Assembly: GCF_000566685.1 (NCBI RefSeq)
Contig: NZ_AZQN01000011.1
Coordinates: 2,501 to 66,500 of the forward strand
Length of the DNA stretch: 64,000 bases
Reading direction: 5' to 3'
From: Dyadobacter tibetensis Y620-1
GTDB lineage: Bacteria > Bacteroidota > Bacteroidia > Cytophagales > Spirosomataceae
Positions within the stretch are counted from its first letter, which is position 1. Each line of letters begins with the position of its first letter. The notes under the pieces were generated by a model that worked only from the letters and a program-made list of their open reading frames with translations, was not told the origin of the DNA and did not search any database. This document shows, in pieces, positions 1 through 8,454 of the stretch. The position numbers were made by a program, and so were the translations under genes.

Positions 1-54
1 TCTTTTGAAAGTTTCGTTCTTGACATATAGCAAATCTCCCTTCTCCTGCGGCAT
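1..54 (-). CDS. Possible 5' end of a CDS running off the window edge
   Basis: On the minus strand an ATG at 54-52 opens a frame (MPQEKGDLLYVKNETFKR) that is still open at base 1, so any gene here lies mostly outside the window. An in-frame stop lies just upstream at 63-61, so this would be the true N-terminus. Eighteen codons are too few to recognise a family. The call rests only on the open frame and the protein-like composition. Confidence 0.25.
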   Translation of the reverse strand, partial: MPQEKGDLLYVKNETFKR

Positions 55-81
55 ATAGCTTTATAAACTGTCTACAACTTT

Positions 82-273
82 CTAAAAAATATTCTTAACC
101 ATTACGTAGTCGGACTGAGGTGTTAGTCTATATCCAACGAAATCTTGAATATTTTCTGAATAACATAAGATCAAACCCGGGTCTACCTCCAACGATAAAG
201 TATTCTTCATTTCTATACGGCACCTATTATTAATAAATAACTCATCCTTGACCATTTCGCAGTAAGTGTACAC
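82..273 (-). CDS. Small hypothetical protein (63 aa)
   Basis: This is a 63-codon ATG-to-stop frame with no family I recognise. The composition is mixed and soluble-looking, with no signal peptide or membrane segment. It starts 2 bases from the divergent 276-734 gene and ends 27 bases before the possible minus-strand gene at the window edge, in the same frame as it. It could be a real small gene, a fragment of a decayed gene, or chance. Confidence 0.25.
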   Translation of the reverse strand: MYTYCEMVKDELFINNRCRIEMKNTLSLEVDPGLILCYSENIQDFVGYRLTPQSDYVMVKNIF

Positions 274-275
274 TC

Positions 276-734
276 ATGCCAAAACTCATGATCTATGAAT
301 GGCCACATAAAGAACATAATCAAGAGCAGTATTATACTTGGCTGGACAAATGGGAGAATGTCCCCCCCCAGTACATCCCTGAGTTTAAAGAGAGTCGTCC
401 GAGGTATCTTCATTATATGCGGGAATCCTACCAACCTACCTACCTCGTAGCCTGCTGTGCGCCCCGAAAACCCATAAAGATCGACCCCATCATAAGTAGA
501 AATTGGTTGCTGGCGGCTAGCACTGTATTTTTCCTCTTGAGAATTTTCGGATGGCTGGGCAAAGATTCGATACTATACATTACTTATAGGACCAATAATA
601 ATGAAATAAAAAAGATACAATTATCAGATGGCAACCCTACCCTCGTAATCCGGCAAAATGGGGAAGCCTGGCAACAACCCTTTGCCATAGTTTATGAGTC
701 TTTTGCTAAAGACAAAGGAGTAAACGCCCTGTAG
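276..734 (+). CDS. Hypothetical protein with one membrane segment; possibly frameshifted near its end
   Basis: The 152-residue product is not a family I recognise. Its N-terminal half is rich in aromatic and charged residues (about 1-70). A single hydrophobic segment follows (about 76-92, NWLLAASTVFFLLRIFGW), then a polar C-terminal part that looks like a small beta-rich domain (about 95-150). A second open frame, shifted relative to this one, begins at 710 and runs to a TAA at 908-910. It reads as a plausible continuation (V-E-E-L-I-P-D-G...T-Y-S-E-N). The gene may therefore be a frameshifted longer protein of about 210 residues. There is no clear ribosome-binding site, which is normal for Bacteroidota. 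Confidence 0.45.
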   Translation: MPKLMIYEWPHKEHNQEQYYTWLDKWENVPPQYIPEFKESRPRYLHYMRESYQPTYLVACCAPRKPIKIDPIISRNWLLAASTVFFLLRIFGWLGKDSILYITYRTNNNEIKKIQLSDGNPTLVIRQNGEAWQQPFAIVYESFAKDKGVNAL

Positions 735-910
735 AAGAGCTAATTCCAGATGGGGTCTTTATGGGATTCAGGGTCGAGTCAATAATTTCCGGAAAAGAAA
801 TTACAAAGTTTGTAATTGTCTCTAATACAAATGATGGTGAGTACACAGTGAAGTCATCGGGTCTGCGCTTTTCGGGGCGATATGGGGTTATTACATACTC
901 AGAAAACTAA
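710..910 (+). pseudogene. Out-of-frame continuation of the upstream hypothetical gene (possible frameshift remnant)
   Basis: Frame 2 is open from 710 to the TAA at 908-910 and encodes a beta-strand-like sequence (for example ISGKEITKFVIVSNTNDGEY). The only ATG in it, at 761, would give a 49-residue protein. The overlap with the end of the 276-734 frame and the lack of a good start suggest one gene broken by an indel around 710-731. An independent small gene starting at 761 is the alternative. Confidence 0.3.
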
Positions 911-1214
911 CCGTTAGAGCCCCTATATAGAGGGAGAAAGCCCCTCATTCAGTTACAAAAATACTAGTAAATATGGATCCGAAAACCTTCTACTGTTTTG
1001 TTTACTTTACCAAAAATGAGCCTCAAATCACCGGACTCAAGCGACTGAAGATCAGGCAACTTTAGCCCCCTTTCGATTTGCTATTTCCATTAAAAGTTAG
1101 GATTGCAAAAAAACAGGCAGGATAAATGTGGGCCTATCCCCAAATCCTGCCTGTTTTATATTATTCACCACATCCAGCCGTCTTAAAAGGATGCAGGGTA
1201 AGGTACTCTATCAT
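911..1214. other. Intergenic region with no recognisable gene
   Basis: Apart from the terminator hairpin at 1110-1157, I see only a 30-codon ATG frame (973-1065, plus strand) that I cannot support as a gene. This is the gap between the end of the hypothetical region and the 3' end of pruA. Confidence 0.5.
1107..1157 (-). terminator. Intrinsic terminator of pruA
   Basis: Arms AAAACAGGCAGGAT (1110-1123) and ATCCTGCCTGTTTT (1144-1157) form a perfect 14-bp stem with a 20-base loop. Read on the minus strand, the stem is followed by a run of T (the A run at 1107-1113). It sits about 60 bases past the pruA stop. Confidence 0.85.
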
Positions 1215-2846
1215 CTATTCTTTTTTCAGGAATGGATATTGATAGCTTATAGGTGAAACGAATGTTTCCTTTATAACTCTCGGTGATACCCAACGCAACA
1301 GATTAAGAATAGAACCAGCTTTGTCATTGGTGCCCGAAGCGCGTGCACCACCAAAAGGCTGTTGTCCTACTACCGCACCTGTGGGTTTATCATTGATATA
1401 GAAATTGCCGGCAGCATTGACCAAATTTGTGGTAGCATACTCTATAGCATACCGGTCCGTTGCAAAAACGGCCCCCGTTAGCGCATAAGGTGAAGTTTGG
1501 TCTACCAACTGTACAGTCTCTTCAAATTTATTCTCATCATACACGTAGATAGTTAATACCGGACCAAATATCTCTTCACATAAGGTGACATAATCGGGAG
1601 AATGAGCCAAGATGACGGTAGGAGCAATAAAATACCCTACTGATTTATCGTAGGTTCCACCGGCAATGATTTCTGCTTCCTGAGAGGCTTTTGCTGCATC
1701 TATGTATCCGACTATTTTATCAAAGGCTTTTTCATCAATAACGGCATTAATGAAATTACCAAAGTCTTCAACACCACCCATCTTGATTTCTGCCAGGTCA
1801 GCATGAATGTACTCCTTTACCTCTTCCCAAATATTACTTGGTATATAGGCTCGGGAGGCAGCAGAGCACTTTTGGCCCTGATATTCGAAAGCACCCCTAA
1901 CCAGACCAGTAGCAAGTGCCTTGGCATTGGCCGACTTATGAGCCAAAACAAAGTCTTTACCACCTGTTTCACCCACTATGCGTGGGAAGGTTTTATAGCC
2001 TGCTATATTTTCGCCAATTGTTTTCCAAATTGTCTGAAAAACCTTGGTACTTCCTGTAAAATGGATTCCAGCAAAGTCAGGATGTTTAAATACCACTTCT
2101 CCTGCCTCCGGCCCATCCACCAGGATCATATTGATAACACCATCGGGAAGACCAGCTTCTTTGAAGACTTTCATGATTACATTAGCAGCATACACCTGAG
2201 TAAAAGCTGGCTTCCACAGGGTCACATTTCCCATCAGTGCGGGAGCAGCGGGTAAATTACCGGCAATAGCGGTAAAATTGAAGGGGGTAATAGCAAAAAC
2301 GAAACCTTCCAAAGGCCGATACTCCATCCGATTCCAGATTCCGTCAGAGGAGATAGGCTGCTGCTCATAGATTTCTTGCATGAAATTAACATTCATCCGC
2401 AAAAAATCTATGAGTTCACAGGCTGAATCAATCTCTGCTTGATAGGCATTCTTTGATTGCCCAAGCATAGTAGCGGCATTGATTTCAGCGCGATAAGGGC
2501 CCGCAATCAAGTCAGCGGCTTTCAGGAAGATCGCTGCGCGTTGTTCCCAGTCCATAGCTGCCCATTTGGTACGGGCTTCCAAAGCCTCAGTGATTGCCAG
2601 TTTCACATCAGCTGCAGTGCCTTCGTGAAAATAACCTAGCACATGCTGATGGTCGTGGGGAGGTGCTAATCTGACCTTCTTGCCCGAATATTTTTCTCCA
2701 CCGCCAATATATTGTGGAATCTCTATCTGAACTTTACGAGCCTGATCGAGCATTTCCTTTAGTTCTGCTCTTTCGGCAGTTCCGGGTGCATAACTCTTAA
2801 TGGGCTCATTCTTTAATGCGGGTACTAAAAATACGCCTTTTGACAT
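1215..2846 (-). CDS. pruA: L-glutamate gamma-semialdehyde (1-pyrroline-5-carboxylate) dehydrogenase
   Basis: The enzyme oxidises glutamate-gamma-semialdehyde (from proline or ornithine) to glutamate with NAD+, in the cytoplasm. The 543-residue protein has the length and N-terminal region (KNEPIKSYAPGTAER) of the stand-alone type-1 P5C dehydrogenases. It is not the PutA fusion. The aldehyde dehydrogenase fold is visible: the nucleotide-binding region (FAITPFNFTAIAGNLPAAPA, about 184-203), catalytic Glu293 in VGETGGKDF and nucleophile Cys327 in YQGQKCSAASRAY. The C-terminal GQQPFGGARASGTNDK is typical of the family. It is a single-gene unit with its own terminator. A proline dehydrogenase partner is not adjacent and is not in the window. 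Confidence 0.95.
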   Translation of the reverse strand: MSKGVFLVPALKNEPIKSYAPGTAERAELKEMLDQARKVQIEIPQYIGGGEKYSGKKVRLAPPHDHQHVLGYFHEGTAADVKLAITEALEARTKWAAMDWEQRAAIFLKAADLIAGPYRAEINAATMLGQSKNAYQAEIDSACELIDFLRMNVNFMQEIYEQQPISSDGIWNRMEYRPLEGFVFAITPFNFTAIAGNLPAAPALMGNVTLWKPAFTQVYAANVIMKVFKEAGLPDGVINMILVDGPEAGEVVFKHPDFAGIHFTGSTKVFQTIWKTIGENIAGYKTFPRIVGETGGKDFVLAHKSANAKALATGLVRGAFEYQGQKCSAASRAYIPSNIWEEVKEYIHADLAEIKMGGVEDFGNFINAVIDEKAFDKIVGYIDAAKASQEAEIIAGGTYDKSVGYFIAPTVILAHSPDYVTLCEEIFGPVLTIYVYDENKFEETVQLVDQTSPYALTGAVFATDRYAIEYATTNLVNAAGNFYINDKPTGAVVGQQPFGGARASGTNDKAGSILNLLRWVSPRVIKETFVSPISYQYPFLKKE

Positions 2847-3095
2847 CGCTATATTAGTTTGTGAATCAATCTATTATCTATCAAAATATAAATTCTGGCA
2901 ATCTATATTTTGTAATATAAACTTAGTGCCATTACCCATCAATCCAAAGGATTAGGACTAAAATTATATTAGTGTCGCTTTAGAGCATTTATTAGAAAGT
3001 ATTTAGCAGTCTACAAGAAGTTAACATTCAACCGGTTCAGTGCACGAAAATTAATTAACTTTGGTTTTTAATTACCGTTTGCCATATCCGTCACC

Positions 3096-4400
3096 ATGCA
3101 ATTCTATAGTACCAAAACAGCCAGCCATAAAGTCAATTTAGAGGAGGCAATTTTCAGGAGCCTTCCTCCAGATAATGGTTTATATATGCCCGAGCATATT
3201 CCCACCCTATCTCCCGACTTTCTGTCTGATATACATAATAAATCCTTTCAGGAAATAGCCATAGAGATAACTCATACGCTTTTATCAGACGATTTGTCCC
3301 GAGAAGAAGTGGAGCATATCATTGGGCTAGCCTATGACTTCGATGCCCCTGCTAAACAAATTACTGAGGATACATATGTTCTAGAGCTATTTCATGGTCC
3401 ATCTATGGCCTTTAAAGACTTTGGAGCTCGGTTTATGGCCGCCCTTATGTCGCATTTTCTTGCCCGATCCGAAAAGGACTTAAAAATACTAGTGGCTACC
3501 TCCGGAGATACGGGGGGCGCTGTAGCCCAGGGCTTCTTCGATGTTCCGGGCATTTCAGTAACGATATTATATCCCAGTGGAAAAGTAAGCGACATTCAGG
3601 AAAAACAACTTACTACCTTGGGTCGTAATGTAAGGGCCCTGGAAGTAGAGGGAACTTTTGATGATTGTCAAAAGTTAGTTAAGGATGCCTTCCTGGATAC
3701 AGAGCTCAATACAAAGTTCAACCTAGCCTCTGCCAACTCCATCAACATTGCCCGGCTCATCCCTCAGTCCTTCTACTATTTTGCAGCCTATGCACAGTTA
3801 AAGCAAATGGGGAAACCAATCGTGTTTTCTGTTCCTAGCGGTAACTTTGGAAATCTAAGTGCGGGACTGCTCGCATTTCGGATGGGACTACCCGTAGCGC
3901 ATTTCGTAGCATCAACAAATATAAATAATTCCGTTCCCCGGTATCTGGAATCGGGTGTCTACAATCCCTTGCCGTCGGTAGAGACTATCTCCAATGCCAT
4001 GGATGTAGGTAATCCGAGTAACTTTGTTCGTCTGATCAGATTTTTCGGAGATGACCACCTTTCGACGAAGGAAAAAATTTCTGGTTACTATTTCAATGAC
4101 GTAGAAACTTCTGAAGCGATGCGAATCTTAGACCAGAAAGCTAATTATGTGGCCTGCCCCCATACCGCTGTTGCTTACCTAGGGCTAGAGACTTACCGAA
4201 AGGAAAGTGAGTCAGAATTCATCGGCGTTTTCTTGTCAACAGCCCATCCGGCCAAATTTATTGATTTGGTGGAGAAAACCTTAGGAAAACCGATTGATGT
4301 ACCCGAAAGACTGAAAAATCTGCTTTCTCTTCCAAAAAGGTCGACGAAAATAACTTCCGATTTTTCACAATTTAAAACGCTATTAATTAGTGAGTTATAG
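3096..4400 (+). CDS. thrC: Threonine synthase
   Basis: This is a PLP enzyme converting O-phosphohomoserine to L-threonine, the last step of threonine synthesis. Its 434 residues match the bacterial/fungal-type threonine synthases. It carries the N-terminal MQFYSTKTASHKVNLEEAIFRSLPPDNGLYMPE-like segment of the family, the PLP lysine (Lys107 in SMAFKDFG) and the phosphate-binding SGDTGGAVAQGF loop (about 135-146). A further conserved segment is VPSGNFGNLSAG (about 248-259). The start ATG at 3096 is the first of the frame and gives the expected N-terminus. Homoserine kinase and dehydrogenase genes are not next to it, so it is a lone gene. A Bacteroidota-type -7 box (TAACTTTG, 3056-3063) lies 33 bases upstream, but I see no good -33 element. 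Confidence 0.95.
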   Translation: MQFYSTKTASHKVNLEEAIFRSLPPDNGLYMPEHIPTLSPDFLSDIHNKSFQEIAIEITHTLLSDDLSREEVEHIIGLAYDFDAPAKQITEDTYVLELFHGPSMAFKDFGARFMAALMSHFLARSEKDLKILVATSGDTGGAVAQGFFDVPGISVTILYPSGKVSDIQEKQLTTLGRNVRALEVEGTFDDCQKLVKDAFLDTELNTKFNLASANSINIARLIPQSFYYFAAYAQLKQMGKPIVFSVPSGNFGNLSAGLLAFRMGLPVAHFVASTNINNSVPRYLESGVYNPLPSVETISNAMDVGNPSNFVRLIRFFGDDHLSTKEKISGYYFNDVETSEAMRILDQKANYVACPHTAVAYLGLETYRKESESEFIGVFLSTAHPAKFIDLVEKTLGKPIDVPERLKNLLSLPKRSTKITSDFSQFKTLLISEL

Positions 4401-4480
4401 TATAAATATACCAATTTCAAGGCGCTTAGAATTGAGTATTTAAATACAGGTCCGTCAATGGGCCGGTACAGATCAAAGAA

Positions 4481-4518
4481 AAAGGGAGTAAAATCAGTAA
4501 AATGAGGTTACTCCCTTT
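4481..4518. terminator. Bidirectional intrinsic terminator between thrC and the TPR gene
   Basis: Arms AAAGGGAGTAA (4481-4491) and TTACTCCCTTT (4508-4518) pair perfectly around a 16-base loop. The stem is flanked by T-rich sequence on both strands (CGTTCTTTCT on plus; TTCTTTGATC on minus). It lies between the convergent ends of thrC (4400) and the TPR gene (4527) and can serve both. Confidence 0.75.
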
Positions 4519-4526
4519 CGTTCTTT

Positions 4527-6344
4527 CTAGTTTACTAAATCACCTCTAAGAGTCCTAAATCTTTTCCGGGCTTCGGCAATGAAAATACTCCCAGGATATT
4601 TTTCCAGAAGTTCCTGATAGTATTTCATGGCCAGTTCCCGGTTATTGAGTTTTTCTTCGTGGAGGCGTGCAATTTCAAAGAGTGCATCATCGCCTAGAAT
4701 ATCATGACCGAATTGATTATATAGATCAAAAAGGTTCTTCAGCGCCGCATCTGTGCTGTCTAGCTTGACATATGTTTTAGCTGCCATCCACAGCAGCTCA
4801 TCGGTCAGGCTATGCTTCGGGTATTGCTTGAGCATAGCCTGGAGGCTATCCAAAGCCTCATGGGTATTATTTTGAAAGAGCAATAATTCAATATTGGCAA
4901 AAGCCCGCATGGCTACCTCACTACTATCGAGTCCTGTATTGTCCATGATCAATAATGATAGATCATTGGCATCATTGGCAATTTCTCTGGTGGTAGCCTT
5001 TTTTAGAATGTTTAATACCTCCTTAGCCAGATCAAAATCCCCCTTATAATAATGTAGTTTGGCATTCCGAAGTTTGGCATCATAGCCTAGTACATTATCT
5101 TTCTGAGATTTTTCTACCTGAGAATAGAGCAAAGATGCTTCCCACGGTTCTCCTTTAAGCAGATAAATATCGCCAAGATCCAGCTTGCAATGGTCCACAA
5201 AAAGGGGGTCCTGTTTTCCGGCTTGAATAGCAGTATCCAAAGCAGCAACCGCCTTTTCAAAATCGTTCTGATAAAAAGCATGCAAGCTAGCCAGGTTTCT
5301 TAGAACTGCCACAGTGCGTGGGTTTATTCCTAGGTCATCAAGCAATTTGTGATACTGTTTCACCAGCTTGGAAACCTCTTCCTGATTGATGGGAAAGGTA
5401 TTTCGAACCTGCTGTTCTCTGGCAAAAATAGCCATTCTACGGGCTACCGAATAAATATTCTCCTTCTGATACTCCTTAATTATATAATCAAAAATTTGAC
5501 CTGAGCTGGCATAATCTTCATTTTGCAAGGCAAGCATTCCCAAATTATAAAGGCGTTCGCCCTTATGGTTAAAGCGCTTATCCAATGCCCGTTCCTGGAC
5601 GAAGGCCTTATAGAAGTCCTTTTTCTGGACCTGGTACCAGATTAATAGTTCGTTATAAAATCCTTCGTTGGGATAGGCCTGAATTCTTTCGTAGAGAATT
5701 TTCTCAAGCAAAAGCTGCTCTTTTTCACCTTTCAGGAAGTCTTGAAACATATTCTGCACAATTTGCACGTTCTGGTAGCGGGTACCATAAGATAGGAGCT
5801 CATCAATCATTTTTTCGGGCTCGTTCAACTCCTTATATATACTTGCCACTTCCAGCTGAAAGAGGTCACTCCGTTTGGCTTTTGTGCGGGCATCATTTAA
5901 GGCGATAAGAGAGAGTTCGGGATGTTGTAACCTTCTAAACTCCTCGGCCATTTCGCGATTCTGATCTATCCCCTCCCCAAGTGAGGCGATAGCTTGTCGA
6001 TACTTTTTAAGTCCGTCCTGAGCCTTCCCTTGCGCCTCCAATAGCGCCCCCCAGTATAGTTGATACCAGCCCGCATGTTCTTGATTTGTTTTTGTTCTTT
6101 TTTTCAGGAATTGCTCTGCTTCTGACCATTTCTTAAGTCTTTGCATACACTCCACATAATTTCGGAGTGAAAGTCTGTCAAAATCACTTTGCAGATAAGT
6201 GTTATAAAGGGTGGTGGCCTTGTCGCAGTCTCCTGTTTTGAAGTATTCCTGGGCCAGTTCCCGCTCCCCCTGGGCCAGCGCCGGGCCGGCCGCCCCGGAA
6301 ATCAAAAAACTATAAATCAACCCCCTTATAATTTTCCCTTTCAT
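4527..6344 (-). CDS. Secreted tetratricopeptide-repeat protein
   Basis: This exported protein of about 605 residues is built almost entirely from TPR-type helical hairpins, for example EYFKTGDCDKATTLYNTYL near the N-terminus and ALFEIARLHEEKLNNRELAM near the C-terminus. I place the start at 6344, 25 codons into the longest frame. From there the protein begins with a normal signal peptide (MKGKIIRGLIYSFLISGAAG...ALAQ), whereas the longer version puts 25 polar residues before it. TPR proteins of this kind act as periplasmic or outer-membrane scaffolds. The partner cannot be read from the sequence, although the C-terminal repeats resemble YbgF/BamD-like repeats. It is the first gene on one side of the DnaA-box cluster and is read away from it. 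Confidence 0.75.
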   Translation of the reverse strand: MKGKIIRGLIYSFLISGAAGPALAQGERELAQEYFKTGDCDKATTLYNTYLQSDFDRLSLRNYVECMQRLKKWSEAEQFLKKRTKTNQEHAGWYQLYWGALLEAQGKAQDGLKKYRQAIASLGEGIDQNREMAEEFRRLQHPELSLIALNDARTKAKRSDLFQLEVASIYKELNEPEKMIDELLSYGTRYQNVQIVQNMFQDFLKGEKEQLLLEKILYERIQAYPNEGFYNELLIWYQVQKKDFYKAFVQERALDKRFNHKGERLYNLGMLALQNEDYASSGQIFDYIIKEYQKENIYSVARRMAIFAREQQVRNTFPINQEEVSKLVKQYHKLLDDLGINPRTVAVLRNLASLHAFYQNDFEKAVAALDTAIQAGKQDPLFVDHCKLDLGDIYLLKGEPWEASLLYSQVEKSQKDNVLGYDAKLRNAKLHYYKGDFDLAKEVLNILKKATTREIANDANDLSLLIMDNTGLDSSEVAMRAFANIELLLFQNNTHEALDSLQAMLKQYPKHSLTDELLWMAAKTYVKLDSTDAALKNLFDLYNQFGHDILGDDALFEIARLHEEKLNNRELAMKYYQELLEKYPGSIFIAEARKRFRTLRGDLVN

Positions 6345-6396
6345 AATAGAAAAAAATTTTTTTCCTTTTTTATTATCTATCTCTAGGCCTGTGGAT

Positions 6397-6539
6397 ATGT
6401 CGATAAATAGCTTATTCACTGTAGATGCACATAGTTATTCACATTTTGTGGATAACTATGTGGGTTTGTCCACATAGTTATTTAGAGTTATGAACTTTTA
6501 ACTGATTGGAATACAAGGTAAAGATTTATTTATCGACAT
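6397..6539. repeat. 13-bp long-range inverted repeat flanking the left DnaA-box group
   Basis: ATGTCGATAAATA at 6397-6409 is exactly complementary to TATTTATCGACAT at 6527-6539, 117 bases away. The two copies bracket the left half of the DnaA-box cluster. They are not DnaA boxes and may bind another origin factor. Confidence 0.6.
6428..6481. repeat. Overlapping inverted repeats carrying head-to-head DnaA boxes
   Basis: CACATAGTTATTCACA (6428-6443) and TGTGGATAACTATGTG (6447-6462) form a near-perfect inverted repeat separated by 3 bases. The second arm is shared with another inverted repeat, ATAACTATGTGG (6452-6463) and CCACATAGTTAT (6470-6481). The element CACATAGTTATCCACA recurs at 6740-6755. 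The arrangement is two opposed DnaA boxes plus a third weak one. Confidence 0.8.
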
Positions 6540-6776
6540 CATAGTGTGCATAACTCCATAATTTACCTAATTTTGGTTTTCCACAGGATCTATAGTGTAT
6601 CAACGTACTGTTAACTCGTTTTTAGATGTGATTTATCCACTGTAGAAGCAAAACCTGGAATTTATCCACATAACCTGGGTGTTATCCACAGCTTTGTTAA
6701 CATCTTTAGGGCTTTTACCAACAGTTTTTTCGGGTTATTCACATAGTTATCCACACTTTGAGTATAAGTTTTAGGT

Positions 6777-8390
6777 TTATTTCGGGTTATCCACCGAAAT
6801 ATTGATATTGGAGAATTCGAAATTGCTTTTAATGTTGAGAACTTCCTGGTAGTAAACGATTCTTTCGGGCTGCATTGCCTTTTGAAACTGACCACTGTCC
6901 CATCGTCCATTTTTATTGTCGTCCAAAATGAGTCTTAAGAAATATTTTCCTTCAGGTATTTCAGTAAAATGATAAGGGGATTCCTTGGCGCTTCGTACCA
7001 CTTTATACTTTTCGTCGACTAGTTCCACAATAAAACTTTGAGAACTATCGGCAATCAGGATGGATCCCGCTAAGGTTCCATAGTCTTCATTATCCAAAAC
7101 AGGATGTTTAATAGTGGTGGCTGGCAGTGTATCCTGCTCAATGCTGATCACAGCCCCTTTGGGAAACTGCCATTTAAGGCTGTCCTTTGCGACCACTTTT
7201 CCCTTAACTATAAGCTCTGTTCGATAGGGGTTCCACTCCATCTCAAATTTTGATAATGCTGTACTGCTCGTACTATCACGAACTAGCATGATGGACTCGG
7301 TGTCAAGGATGGAAACTGGTTTGTTGAAGTTAAATTGAGAATGAAGATTCAGGGATAGGGGTCTATTATTCTCGGGCCTGGAGTTAAGATTAAAGGGGTC
7401 TTTCTGGGGGGTCTTTCCTCTTTGTTGAAGGAAGGTAATCTTTTGCTGGAAGGTACTGTCAGTTCCGAGAGAATCGGTAACGGCAATTTCAACCTGAATG
7501 CTGTCTGGGTGCGTGCCTACATTATAAAATTTTATTTGGTCAGCTGTTACCACATGGGGTAAGGTATCCCCCTCTGTAAACCGAATTTTCGCAGATTCGA
7601 GCCCTTTATTGAATATCACGGTATAGTCATTTACCTTCGGTAAGGTACGCTGTATGCGCAGCATGGAGTTGTCGGAAATGACCATATCCAGGTTGTAAAA
7701 TGTGGAGTCGGAATTACCAGGAATAGGGTCTGTGAGAAACCCAATTCGTTCGTCTTTCGAATTAAAAAGCATGTTCCGATTTTTGTCTTCCACAGCGATA
7801 ATACGGTATGGTTTAACCTGAATATTTTCAATACTGAATATTCCTGAGCTGTCTGTTCTTGAAAAATAGTAGGGCTTCTGCTTGACGGGATCTAGGGTAT
7901 CAGAAGGAGGATAAAGCCCTACCAACACGTCAAGAATAGGTTGATTAGTTTTTAAATCTTTAACTCGACCATACACCCTCCCCGAGTCCAGTTTAGGGCC
8001 GGTACTGAAAACAATTTTCAGGTTTTTGGCTGGGTTTTTTTCCGAAAAATCTTTTACAGCATCTCCGAAATTGAGGGTATAAGTGGTACTGTCCTCGAAT
8101 TTTTTCTTGAAATTCAGGACCAATGTTTCATCATTTAGCTTATAGGAATAGGGGTTGTCGGCTTCCGGGGTGATGACTAATTTCTGGTTAATATTATCTA
8201 CGATGATGTACTCATCAAAGAGTAATTCGATGCGGTTCCCCTGAAAATTTACTGTTTTGTTGCTGGGAATACTTTGCACTAATTGAGGGGCGATACTGTC
8301 TTTTTTTCCGCCGGTTGGTGCGACTACCTGGGCACAGCGTCCAAAAATCAAGAGAATCGAACAGGCAAAAATGATGGTTCTTAATATCAT
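6777..8390 (-). CDS. Ig-like domain lipoprotein
   Basis: This 537-residue exported lipoprotein has a type II signal with the lipobox LIFGRC and the acylated Cys at 19. Residues about 30-130 look like a bacterial Ig-like (SbsA-type) domain, with features such as NRIELLFDEYIIVDNINQKL and FEDSTTYTLNFGDAVKD. About 135-220 form a carboxypeptidase-regulatory-like beta sandwich (GRVKDLKTNQPILDVLVGLYP). The remainder is beta-rich and ends with a segment reminiscent of a DUF2141-like or Cna-B-like repeat (LRLILDDNKNGRWDSGQF). Proteins of this architecture are common in Cytophagales, and no function can be given. Its last codons overlap one DnaA box. Confidence 0.75.
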   Translation of the reverse strand: MILRTIIFACSILLIFGRCAQVVAPTGGKKDSIAPQLVQSIPSNKTVNFQGNRIELLFDEYIIVDNINQKLVITPEADNPYSYKLNDETLVLNFKKKFEDSTTYTLNFGDAVKDFSEKNPAKNLKIVFSTGPKLDSGRVYGRVKDLKTNQPILDVLVGLYPPSDTLDPVKQKPYYFSRTDSSGIFSIENIQVKPYRIIAVEDKNRNMLFNSKDERIGFLTDPIPGNSDSTFYNLDMVISDNSMLRIQRTLPKVNDYTVIFNKGLESAKIRFTEGDTLPHVVTADQIKFYNVGTHPDSIQVEIAVTDSLGTDSTFQQKITFLQQRGKTPQKDPFNLNSRPENNRPLSLNLHSQFNFNKPVSILDTESIMLVRDSTSSTALSKFEMEWNPYRTELIVKGKVVAKDSLKWQFPKGAVISIEQDTLPATTIKHPVLDNEDYGTLAGSILIADSSQSFIVELVDEKYKVVRSAKESPYHFTEIPEGKYFLRLILDDNKNGRWDSGQFQKAMQPERIVYYQEVLNIKSNFEFSNINISVDNPK

Positions 8391-8407
8391 GTTGGTATAA
8401 AAGATAA

Positions 8408-8439
8408 AACCCCCAATACGATGCAGGGTACTGGGGGTT
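8408..8439 (-). terminator. Intrinsic terminator of the methyltransferase gene
   Basis: Arms AACCCCCA (8408-8415) and TGGGGGTT (8432-8439) are followed on the minus strand by TTTTATCTT. It lies in the 64-bp gap between the methyltransferase stop and the lipoprotein start. Confidence 0.75.
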
Positions 8440-8454
8440 AGTCGGTGTGAGGAC

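Larger units (their letters stand above)
6345..6800. other. oriC: Candidate chromosomal replication origin (oriC) with a DnaA-box cluster
   Basis: Four perfect DnaA boxes (TTATCCACA) lie at 6447-6455 (minus), 6662-6670, 6682-6690 and 6747-6755 (plus). One-mismatch boxes lie at 6435-6443, 6466-6474, 6577-6585, 6633-6641, 6735-6743 and 6787-6795, with a two-mismatch box at 6412-6420. All but one face the same way. AT-rich tracts that could unwind lie at 6346-6385 and 6481-6580. The region is non-coding except that the last box overlaps the 3' end of the lipoprotein gene. mnmG is 2.6 kb away, rpmH-rnpA 28.6 kb and recF 52.7 kb, all typical origin-region genes. dnaA itself is not in the window, which is common in Bacteroidota. 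The density of boxes is far above chance. Confidence 0.85.

Noticed and set aside
973..1065. 30-codon ATG frame after the hypothetical gene
   Set aside because: Too short and without promoter, homology or conservation evidence.
1803..2255. 150-codon plus-strand frame opposite pruA
   Set aside because: Antisense shadow of a well-conserved enzyme gene; composition follows the complementary codons and no family is matched.
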